DNA from: DATMRF01 sp035566435
GTDB lineage: Bacteria > Verrucomicrobiota > Verrucomicrobiia > Limisphaerales > UBA8199
Assembly: GCA_035566435.1 (NCBI GenBank)
Contig: DATMRF010000106.1
Coordinates: 1-64,000, forward strand
Length of the DNA: 64,000 nucleotides
Direction of reading: 5' to 3'
The notes beneath the pieces were generated by a model that was not told the DNA's origin, searched no databases, and saw only the letters and a program-made list of their open reading frames with translations. Made by a program: the position numbers and the translations under genes. Shown one piece after another: positions 57,898 to 64,000 of this stretch. The first letter of the stretch is position 1, and each line of letters opens with the position of its first letter.

Positions 57898-58856
57898 TGT
57901 GTAGAGATTGCGGATGTGGATTGCCCGGAGAAAATCCTCCAGGTATTAGCGCTCATCACCCCGAGCACGAGCACGAACACGTCCATGAGCATGAGCACCC
58001 TCACGAACACCACCCCGAGCACGAGCACGAACACGGACGTGGCCAGCACCACGGTGAGCCCCACGACCAACCGCACACCCATCCCCATGCCCACTCGCAT
58101 GCGCATGACCATGACCACGCCCATGCCCATAAGCACGAACACGGAGGCCCAGGGCACGCTCCCGAACCCGGCGAAGAAATGCGTCGCACGGTTGAAGTCC
58201 GTCAGTCGATTCTAGCCAAGAATGACCGGCTCGCGGAACGGAACCGTGGCTTCTTTGAGGCCCGCGGCTTGTTGGTCCTCAACGTCCTTTCTGCACCCGG
58301 CTCGGGCAAAACCACGTTCCTCCGCGAAAGCGTTCGACTGCTGGCACCAAAGCTCAAGGCCGGCATAATCGTGGGCGACCTGGCCACGGACAACGATGCG
58401 CGGCGACTGCGCGAGTCGGGAGCACCGGTCGTCCAAATCACCACCGGCACTGTCTGTCATCTGGAAGCCGAAATGGTCGCCCGCGCTTTCCGGCAATTGG
58501 ACCTTACCGGGCTGGAGTTGCTGATTATCGAAAACGTGGGCAACCTGGTTTGCCCGGCTTCGTATGATCTGGGGGAGGACCTCCGCGTCGTGCTCTTGTC
58601 AGTCACCGAGGGGGAGGATAAACCCCTGAAATATCCGCCAATGTTCCAGGCCGCCCACATGGTGATTATCAGCAAAATGGATTTGGCTCAGGCCTGTAGT
58701 TACGACCGCAAGGCATTGCGGAGTAACCTCCGGCGGGTCGCCCCTCAGGCTCAGGTCTTCGAGGTTTCCGCCAAGACCGGCCAGGGCATGGACGGCTGGT
58801 GCGAGTTCCTCCTCAAACAGCGCCGCGAGCACCAGCCCCGCACGCCTCAGCGGTAA
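57897..58856 (+). CDS. hypB: hydrogenase nickel-insertion GTPase HypB with long histidine tract
   Basis: HypB is a SIMIBI GTPase that supplies nickel for hydrogenase maturation. The protein (319 residues) begins MCRDCGCGLPGENPPG (C-x-x-C-G-C nickel site), then a roughly 75-residue stretch dominated by His, Glu and Pro (EHEHEHVHEHEHPHEHHPEH and similar repeats). The GTPase domain has LSAPGSGKTTFL (P-loop), VGDLATDNDARRL, GTVCHLEAEMV (metal site Cys-His), IENVGNLVCPASYDLGE and IISKMDL. The His tract is longer than in E. coli, typical of nickel-storage variants. ATG 57897 overlaps the hypA stop. The tail (EHQPRTPQR) is short. Confidence 0.95.
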   Translation: MCRDCGCGLPGENPPGISAHHPEHEHEHVHEHEHPHEHHPEHEHEHGRGQHHGEPHDQPHTHPHAHSHAHDHDHAHAHKHEHGGPGHAPEPGEEMRRTVEVRQSILAKNDRLAERNRGFFEARGLLVLNVLSAPGSGKTTFLRESVRLLAPKLKAGIIVGDLATDNDARRLRESGAPVVQITTGTVCHLEAEMVARAFRQLDLTGLELLIIENVGNLVCPASYDLGEDLRVVLLSVTEGEDKPLKYPPMFQAAHMVIISKMDLAQACSYDRKALRSNLRRVAPQAQVFEVSAKTGQGMDGWCEFLLKQRREHQPRTPQR

Positions 58857-59507
58857 CGATGCTGACAGAGTGTAACGAAAAGGGAGGTTTCAGGTTGGTG
58901 GAGGTGTCGCGGGGCGTTGGGCTCCCGTACGGTCGGCCGCGTGGAATATCAGTTCAGGTGAAAAAATGTTAGCTTAGTAGTCGCAGTTAGTTGAAGTTTC
59001 TCGAGGTCGGAGGCCATTTCAGGCAACGAGGTGGCGAATTTCTGCTTTGAATTCCTTTGAATTGGCTTGAAATACCTTGAAATCGTTTGAAAGGGGGTGC
59101 TGCACCAACGAACACAAAGGGCGCAAAGGTAGCGGTGTGCTTCGATGCGGCTCTCGGCTGGTTTTAACATGGCGGGGGGGCACTTATGTTTAATTTAGAT
59201 TAATTACATTAATTTGGATTAACTTGGCTTAAGCGGTTAAGGCTGGGTTGTGGGGAATTTCAATTTTGGTGCCGATAGGTGCCGGCAGGTGTCGCTGCGG
59301 GTACAGGTCGGCGGGAGCTATTGGGAGCTATCGGGACCACGGCCTTCGGCGAGCGGGAGCTATCGGGAGTTGTCATAGCCAAGAGCCAGGTGGCGGTGTG
59401 CGCCATTTCATTTTCTCCGCCGGGGGGGTGTCCAGGGGTGATCCAGGGTTGAAAGGTTTCCACATGCCGTATTTACCGAGTGATTACGCGTTTCAGGGGT
59501 TGCCCAA

Positions 59508-59601
59508 GGCTGATCCTTCAGGTGGACAGGGCTGATCCCTGAAGGTTGGCGAAGGTTGATCCCTGAGGATTGCCGAGGGCTGATCCCTGAGGGTTGCTAC
59601 A
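59508..59601 (+). repeat. 24-bp tandem repeat, about four units
   Basis: Units begin GGCTGATCC or GGTTGATCC at 59508, 59530, 59554 and 59578, so the spacing is 22, 24 and 24 bases. The shared core is TGATCCCTGA-GG-TTG. Reading it as protein on the minus strand gives an eight-residue repeat (NPQGSALG-like), but no gene is evident. Confidence 0.65.
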
Positions 59602-59710
59602 GGCCAACGAGTCGATTACGAGGATCCCTCGGCGAACGGAGCTTCCGCTGTCGCGTGGAGCTAGGGCGAACCAACCGACGGGGGTAGGGGGGTGGTTTGG
59701 GGGTGTACAG

Positions 59711-59799
59711 CCGTCCCACCGTCCCAAGGCCGGTAAACACGGGCGATTCTCACTCTTGCAACCGTCCCACAACCGTCCCAGACCGTCCCAACCGTCCCA
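59711..59799 (+). repeat. CCGTCCCA word repeat, six copies
   Basis: CCGTCCCA occurs at 59711, 59719, 59762, 59773, 59783 and 59792. The last four are 9-11 bases apart, separated by one to three bases. It is a degenerate short tandem with no coding meaning seen. Confidence 0.6.
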
Positions 59800-60189
59800 A
59801 CGTATCCCGAGTGGAATAGTCGGGATTTGGGTCGAGGTAGAGCGGATGGAGAGTGGGGAGGCGGCGCAATGCGATGTTCTGCTCTACTGACTCTGCTGGG
59901 CTGCGGAGTTCATGGGCGTCAGTCCTTCGTACGGTCAATCTGGTGCCGCATGATCTTGTAGTCGGAGTCTAGCGTATTGCCTTTCTGTTGGCGTATGCGG
60001 CGGTGCTTCTGTTGGAGCCGCCGCGCGGACCGATCCACGGGGCGGAGCTGGCGAATCGAGCGTTCCGTGACGCGGTGGTTGAGAATCAGCGGAATGTGGC
60101 GATGGATGACCGGGAACCAGCCCGGGCGATGAGTGAGACCAGGCGGAGGTGTGGGGCCGTGATTGAGGACCCGGGCGCGAGCGAGGGGG

Positions 60190-60360
60190 AGAAACCCTGC
60201 GGGCGGTCCCATTTGTCTTTGGGGATTTTCATGGCCCCGGGAATGTGGCCCTTGGCGAAATCGTGCGCCGCGCGCACATCAACGACGACGAGATTGTCTT
60301 CGCCGGTCTTGATCTACCTGTCCAATTCGACCGGCCAGGTGGTCGAGGCCAAATAGAGAG
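60190..60360 (-). pseudogene. rhodanese-domain relic
   Basis: One minus-strand frame reads ELDR, TAG at 60314-60316, then IKTGEDNLVVVDVRAAHDFA and KGHIPGAMKIPKDKWDRPQG. This is the front half of a rhodanese-like sulfurtransferase domain (VVDVR-x-x-x-x-F-x-x-GHIPGA). The active-site cysteine loop and the second half are missing, and the sequence then becomes unrelated. It is a truncated, stop-containing remnant. Confidence 0.55.
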
Positions 60361-60649
60361 CAGAATGCACACCGCGGAATAGGCGAAACGCGCGGAAAAG
60401 ACCTGAACCAAAAGCCCTGCGTTGCAATGATCCGACCGGTTCGCAAGCTGCGAGGGAATTCCAGCGCTGAGTTTTGACCACGGATTTCAGGGATTTCACG
60501 GATAGAGGAAGAGAAATCCGTTATCCGTTGGAATCGGTGGTTAAGGCTGGTCAGTTGCGGTTCCGTGGCGCAGGACAGACGCGCCCTACCTCAATGCGAT
60601 GGATTCCGTCGCGCGGTTCGCTTGGCAAAAGCCGAAAGCTGAGAGCGAA

Positions 60650-62161
60650 TCATCTGCCGGAACTTTTCAGTCTCCGTTCGAGGAGCTCGCCAACCAGCGC
60701 CGGGTTGGCTTTGCCTTTGCTTAGCTTCATCACCTGGCCCTTGAGGAAATTTAACGCCGCCGCTTTGCCGGCTGTGTAATCGGCCGCCGGTCCCGGGTTC
60801 GCGGCAATCGCCTGCTCGCAGAGTTGCTCAAGGGCGCCAATGTCGCTTATTTGGCGGCCCTTCTCTTCAATGATTTTCTGCACGTCTTTGCCCGAATCGA
60901 TCCATTCAACGGCAATTTGCGACCTCGTCGAGGAACTGATCTCGCCCCGCGTAAAGGATCCACTCAAAGCCAACGTTCCGCTGCTCGTTATTACGAGGTC
61001 TGGCCAAGCCCGCTTCCTCGCAGCGAGCAACGGATGCAACGTCTGGATTATCGTATTTGCAAAATCATGCAAATATCTGGTTTTGTCTTGCTGCGAAAGG
61101 CTCCCGTGCGTCGCAAGAAATTCCTTCGCTTCTCTTTCGAAGTGATCACCCACACGTAGATTCATCCTAAACGCCTCCGCCTGTTCCGCTGTCAGGAAGT
61201 ATTCACGCAGGAAACGTTGCTTGCGTAACAGCGGCAACTCCCAGACACTTCGCTCCACCTGATCCCGCCATTCGTCCGACGGTTGGAGCGGCATCAAGTC
61301 CGGCTCGGGGAAATAGCGATAATCGTGCGCGTGCTCCTTCGTCCGCATTTCTTCGGTGATGCCGGCGACGTCGTCCCAGCGGCGGGTGGACTGGACCAGC
61401 TTGCCGCCCCTTTTCAGCACTTCGATTTGGCGCGGGATTTCGTACTCGAGCGCTTTGCGCACGCCGCTGAAGCTGTTCATGTTTTTTATCTCGATTTTCG
61501 CGCCCAGTTCCTGCTGGCCCTTGGGGCGCACGCTTACGTTGACGTCGCAGCGTACCATCCCTTTTTCCATATCACATTCGCTCACCCTTTCGATCCCTTC
61601 GTCATCGGCGTGGCGCAGAATGTCTTTGAGCGCGTTGAGGTATGCGTAAGCCATTTCGGCGCTGCTAAGGTCGGGTTCGGAAACAATTTCCATCAGGGGC
61701 ACTCCCGCGCGGTTGAAATCGACGCCGCTGTTGCGTTCGAAATGGAAATTCTTGCCGACGTCCTCCTCGATGTGCGCGCGAGTAATGCGCACCATCGGAA
61801 AACCGTTTGGTCCTTTTAGGTTCGCTTCGCCCGCGAACTCGAACTCGACGAAGCCCCCGACCGTCGAAGGCTTGTCGTACTGTGTGATTTGGTAATTCTT
61901 CGGCATGTCCGGATAGAAATAATTCTTCCGGTCGAACTTGGCGTAGCGACTGACGGTGCAATTAAGCAGGAGGCCGGCGAGAGCCGTCAGGCGGAGGGCC
62001 TCTTCGTTCGCGACCGGCAGCACGCCCGGCAGGCCGAGGCAAACCGGGCAGACGTGAGTGTTGGGCGGCGCGCCGAATTCATTGGCGCACCCGCACCACA
62101 TCTTGGATTTGGTCCTGAGCTGAACGTGCGTTTCCAACCCGATGACGGCTTCGTAGTCCAT
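60650..62161 (-). CDS. gatB: aspartyl/glutamyl-tRNA amidotransferase subunit B
   Basis: GatB is the kinase-like subunit that activates mischarged Glu-tRNA(Gln) or Asp-tRNA(Asn) before amidation. The 503-residue protein begins MDYEAVIGLETHVQLRTKSK; CPVCLGLPGVLPVANEEALR and FDRKNYFYPDMPKNYQITQYDKP are invariant motifs. DFNRAGVPLMEIVSEPDL and EKGMVRCDVNVSVRP lie in the cradle domain, and RYFPEPDLMPL precedes the C-terminal YqeY-like tail (NPGPAADYTAGKAAALNFLKGQVMKLSKG). It starts three bases after the stop of mtnP, so the two form an operon. gatA and gatC are not in the window. Confidence 0.97.
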   Translation of the reverse strand: MDYEAVIGLETHVQLRTKSKMWCGCANEFGAPPNTHVCPVCLGLPGVLPVANEEALRLTALAGLLLNCTVSRYAKFDRKNYFYPDMPKNYQITQYDKPSTVGGFVEFEFAGEANLKGPNGFPMVRITRAHIEEDVGKNFHFERNSGVDFNRAGVPLMEIVSEPDLSSAEMAYAYLNALKDILRHADDEGIERVSECDMEKGMVRCDVNVSVRPKGQQELGAKIEIKNMNSFSGVRKALEYEIPRQIEVLKRGGKLVQSTRRWDDVAGITEEMRTKEHAHDYRYFPEPDLMPLQPSDEWRDQVERSVWELPLLRKQRFLREYFLTAEQAEAFRMNLRVGDHFEREAKEFLATHGSLSQQDKTRYLHDFANTIIQTLHPLLAARKRAWPDLVITSSGTLALSGSFTRGEISSSTRSQIAVEWIDSGKDVQKIIEEKGRQISDIGALEQLCEQAIAANPGPAADYTAGKAAALNFLKGQVMKLSKGKANPALVGELLERRLKSSGR

Positions 62162-62164
62162 ACG

Positions 62165-63028
62165 CTACCAATATTTCTCCAGAATCGGCTTGAGGTCCTG
62201 TTTCGTTTTGGACGGCCACAGTTTCCTGTCGGTCATAATGGCGTTTTTGAGCGCGAAGTGGCACGGCCAATTGGGTTCGGCGGGGATTTGCGGCACTGCC
62301 TGGGTGATGATCGCCTTGGCCATCGCAGCATTTTTTATTAGGTTGGCAATCACCATTTCAACCGTGACGTGAGCCTCGTCCGCTTTCCAGCAATCGTAAT
62401 CGGTAATCATCGCCATGGTCGCGTAAGCGATTTCCGCTTCGCGGGCGCATTTGGCCTCGCCGAGGTTGGTCATCCCGACGACGTCATGGCCGGACTTGTG
62501 GTTTACGAGTGATTCAGCGCGGGTGCTAAAAGCGGGGCCTTCCATATTGACGTAAGTGCCGCCGTCATGGACGCGCGCTTTCAGCGAGCGAGCAGTCCTG
62601 AGCAGGATGCGCCGCAGTTCGTTGCTCACCGGCTCGGCGAAGGCGATGTGGCCGACGATGCCCCGGCCAAAAAAAGTGTGCGCGGTGGATTGCTTGGTGC
62701 GGTCCAGGAACTGGTCCGGCAGAACAATATCGCAGGGCCGGTATTTGGCCTGGAGCGACCCGACGGCGCTGATGCTGATTAGCCAGGCGACACCGAGCTT
62801 CTTCATCGCCCAGATGTTGGCACGATGATTCAGCTCACTCGGGAGGATCCGGTGACCGCGTCCGTGCCGCGGCAAGAACACCAGGTCGCGCCCGGCCAGT
62901 TTGCCGGTGAGCAGCTCGTCCGAGGGCGAACCGAACGGCGTCTCGATCCGGAGCCATTTCTGGCCGGTGAAACCTTCCAGGTGATACAACCCGCTGCCGC
63001 CGATGATCCCGATACGGTGCTGTGACAT
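62165..63028 (-). CDS. mtnP: S-methyl-5'-thioadenosine phosphorylase
   Basis: The enzyme cleaves methylthioadenosine to adenine and methylthioribose-1-phosphate in methionine salvage. ATG 63028 gives 287 residues: MSQHRIGIIGGSGLYHLEGF, FLPRHGRGHRILPSELNHRANIWAMKKLGV (phosphate site), ISISAVGSL, HDGGTYVNMEGPAFSTRAES and ITDYDCWKADEAHVTVEMV. The DYD(C)W aspartates that select a 6-amino purine favour MTA over guanosine/inosine phosphorylase. The frame extends to 63244, but no conserved sequence lies there. It is upstream of gatB in the same operon. Confidence 0.95.
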   Translation of the reverse strand: MSQHRIGIIGGSGLYHLEGFTGQKWLRIETPFGSPSDELLTGKLAGRDLVFLPRHGRGHRILPSELNHRANIWAMKKLGVAWLISISAVGSLQAKYRPCDIVLPDQFLDRTKQSTAHTFFGRGIVGHIAFAEPVSNELRRILLRTARSLKARVHDGGTYVNMEGPAFSTRAESLVNHKSGHDVVGMTNLGEAKCAREAEIAYATMAMITDYDCWKADEAHVTVEMVIANLIKNAAMAKAIITQAVPQIPAEPNWPCHFALKNAIMTDRKLWPSKTKQDLKPILEKYW

Positions 63029-63080
63029 GCGCGGTCTTATAGCCGTCGAGCCATTGGCGCGCGAGTTAAATTTGGTGGAC

Positions 63081-64000
63081 TCAGTAAATCGGCTGTGTGA
63101 AGGCGCCGTCATAAGCGATGTCCCAAACCTCGAGCCGGAACCATTGGAGCTTATCATGGTCGAGCGGCCATTCGAATGTTCGGCGGCCGAACTCCTTCGT
63201 TTCCGGCAAGGGAATCGTTTTGCGTTGGACTGTTTTTCCGTCACACGTCACCAGTTCGGCCTGGCCCAACGGCAGTGTCCATTCGATGTCCGCCTTTACC
63301 TTTTCACCCTCCAAGCGGCATGAGTGGATCAGCACTTCGCCCGTGGTGACAAAGAAATCTCCGCGCCGGAGCACGTTGAGGATGGGCGACCAGTTGTCCA
63401 GGCCGGGCAATTTCGCCAGGCGGAGGTAATTCACGTTCATGTGACCGTAGATCTCGTGCGTGTCATCGATGGTGAAACAATCCACCTCGCCGAGGATCAT
63501 TTTTCGCTGGCCCCACAAATTCATGTCATCCAGCAGGTCCAACGAACGCACGCCCAGTCGGGGCTCTGACAGGTCGCCCGGCATCGCCTTCCAGGTTGCC
63601 CCCAGCCAGAGTTTATCCTTGTACCAATCGGTGTCCTTGTAACTGTCCGGGCAACCTTCGCTGCCTTTAATCCGCGGATGGCTGGTCCAGCCCAGCCCAT
63701 TTTCTTGCTTCAGGAGGCGTGCCAGGTCTTCGGAGTTTTGCGGGTGATAGACCGTGCCGTAGGGTGCCAACTCCTCGCTGAAGGGCGCTTGTTTGATCGG
63801 CACGAGGGTCAGATACACCGGCTTGGGAAATAACAGCACGGTGTGCCCGGGAAAATAAGCGTTCGCTTCCTCGCTCGGCAGCAGCAGGAAGTCGTCGTCC
63901 GAATATTTCCGGCACAACTCGAACATGCCTTTGAGCTCGTTCAAACGCACCAGCCCAGGGTCCCTGGGATGGCCGTCGCCATGAAACTCCGCCAATTGGA
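63081..64000 (-). CDS. partial gene, PHP/CehA-McbA-like metallohydrolase-like protein, N-terminus cut by window edge
   Basis: At least 305 C-terminal residues are visible; the frame is open to the edge at 64000. It has LAEFHGDGHPRDPGLVRLNE, LPSEEANAYFPGHTVLLFPK (a PHP-like EExN/H motif), LGWTSHPRIKGSEGCPDSY, LLDDMNLWGQRKMILGEVDCFTID and HEIYGHMNVNYLRL, with conserved histidines and acidic residues arranged as in CehA/McbA-type PHP hydrolases that I recall from related genomes. The C-terminal 90 residues form a beta-rich domain (FRLEVWDIAYDGAFTQPIY). The signal sequence cannot be seen. Substrate unknown. Confidence 0.65.
   Translation of the reverse strand, partial: QLAEFHGDGHPRDPGLVRLNELKGMFELCRKYSDDDFLLLPSEEANAYFPGHTVLLFPKPVYLTLVPIKQAPFSEELAPYGTVYHPQNSEDLARLLKQENGLGWTSHPRIKGSEGCPDSYKDTDWYKDKLWLGATWKAMPGDLSEPRLGVRSLDLLDDMNLWGQRKMILGEVDCFTIDDTHEIYGHMNVNYLRLAKLPGLDNWSPILNVLRRGDFFVTTGEVLIHSCRLEGEKVKADIEWTLPLGQAELVTCDGKTVQRKTIPLPETKEFGRRTFEWPLDHDKLQWFRLEVWDIAYDGAFTQPIY

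Larger units (their letters stand above)
58857..60649. other. 1.8-kb gene-free region made of short degenerate repeats
   Basis: Between hypB and gatB no intact gene was seen. Successive blocks consist of different short words: CTTTGAATTGGCTTGAAATA-type (59043-59092), TTAATTTAGATTAATTACAT-type (59190-59235), GGGAGCTATC-type (59310-59370), a 24-bp tandem unit (59508-59601) and CCGTCCCA-type (59711-59799). A CGGATTTCAGGGATTTCACG phrase lies near 60480-60510. A rhodanese relic lies at 60190-60360. Confidence 0.7.

Noticed and set aside
59508..59601. CRISPR array
   Set aside because: 24-bp units lie head to tail without unique spacers, so it is a simple tandem repeat; no cas gene is present.

Overview
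The window looks like part of a chromosome from a free-living, GC-rich (roughly 60 percent) member of the Verrucomicrobiota, most likely of the Pedosphaera/Limisphaerales type. This is inference from gene content: prepilin-like proteins with an H-X9-DG motif, secreted proteins ending in a W...FYR module, a Tat-exported tail family, FmdB zinc ribbons, GH5 and GH127 glycosidases, and a thioredoxin with a phylum-typical N-terminal domain. No rRNA, CRISPR array or transposase was seen. One tRNA-Gly(GCC) is present.

Layout. 0-2 kb is an AT-richer patch with two NAD(P)-binding reductases, followed by tRNA-Gly. 2.2-7 kb has a nonsense-interrupted lipoprotein gene and an RND efflux pair (adaptor plus pump). 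7.2-7.9 kb is a DUF433/DUF5615 toxin-antitoxin-like pair with a promoter that implies an almost leaderless transcript. 7.9-12.9 kb carries three successive APC amino-acid permeases, divergent from a threonine aldolase. 14.3-19.3 kb holds a cell-surface polysaccharide group (glycosyltransferase, flippase, sugar epimerase) with an M20 deacylase and an unknown gene. 19.4-30.8 kb is mostly housekeeping: purC, recG, guaA, kamA, nth and a lipoate-type ligase, plus small lipoproteins. 30.8-40 kb is a secreted-protein region: a TIG-repeat protein, a prepilin-like protein, a large di-haem beta-propeller protein, and a pentapeptide-repeat gene split by an in-frame TGA. 40.2-44.5 kb is a compact six-gene operon (GbsR/MarR regulator, DCC thiol oxidoreductase, membrane desaturase, TIGR01777 epimerase, SRPBCC protein, NmrA-like SDR) behind a good promoter with a dyad operator. 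44.7-50.2 kb has a zinc-ribbon CPBP protease, a TlpA-like protein, an ARPP-1 protein, an orphan phage connector and a second prepilin-like protein. 50.2-58.9 kb has an orphan SRP M-domain fragment, GH5, a Tat/tail deletion chimera, GH127, HtpX, a nonsense-interrupted HTH-EIIA gene and hypA-hypB without other hydrogenase genes. 58.9-60.6 kb is a repeat-rich, essentially gene-free stretch with a rhodanese relic. The window closes with gatB, mtnP and a partial secreted or PHP-like protein.

Three themes stand out. First, four genes or gene relics are interrupted by clean in-frame stop codons (TAA, TGA, TAG, TAG), one of them in perfect repeat register. Second, short phrase-like degenerate tandem repeats (6-11 nt period, different words at each place) occur in many spacers and also inside coding sequences (recG twice, the phage connector once) without breaking frame. 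Third, the GbsR-controlled six-gene operon is a coherent candidate for an undescribed membrane-lipid or isoprenoid stress-response pathway.
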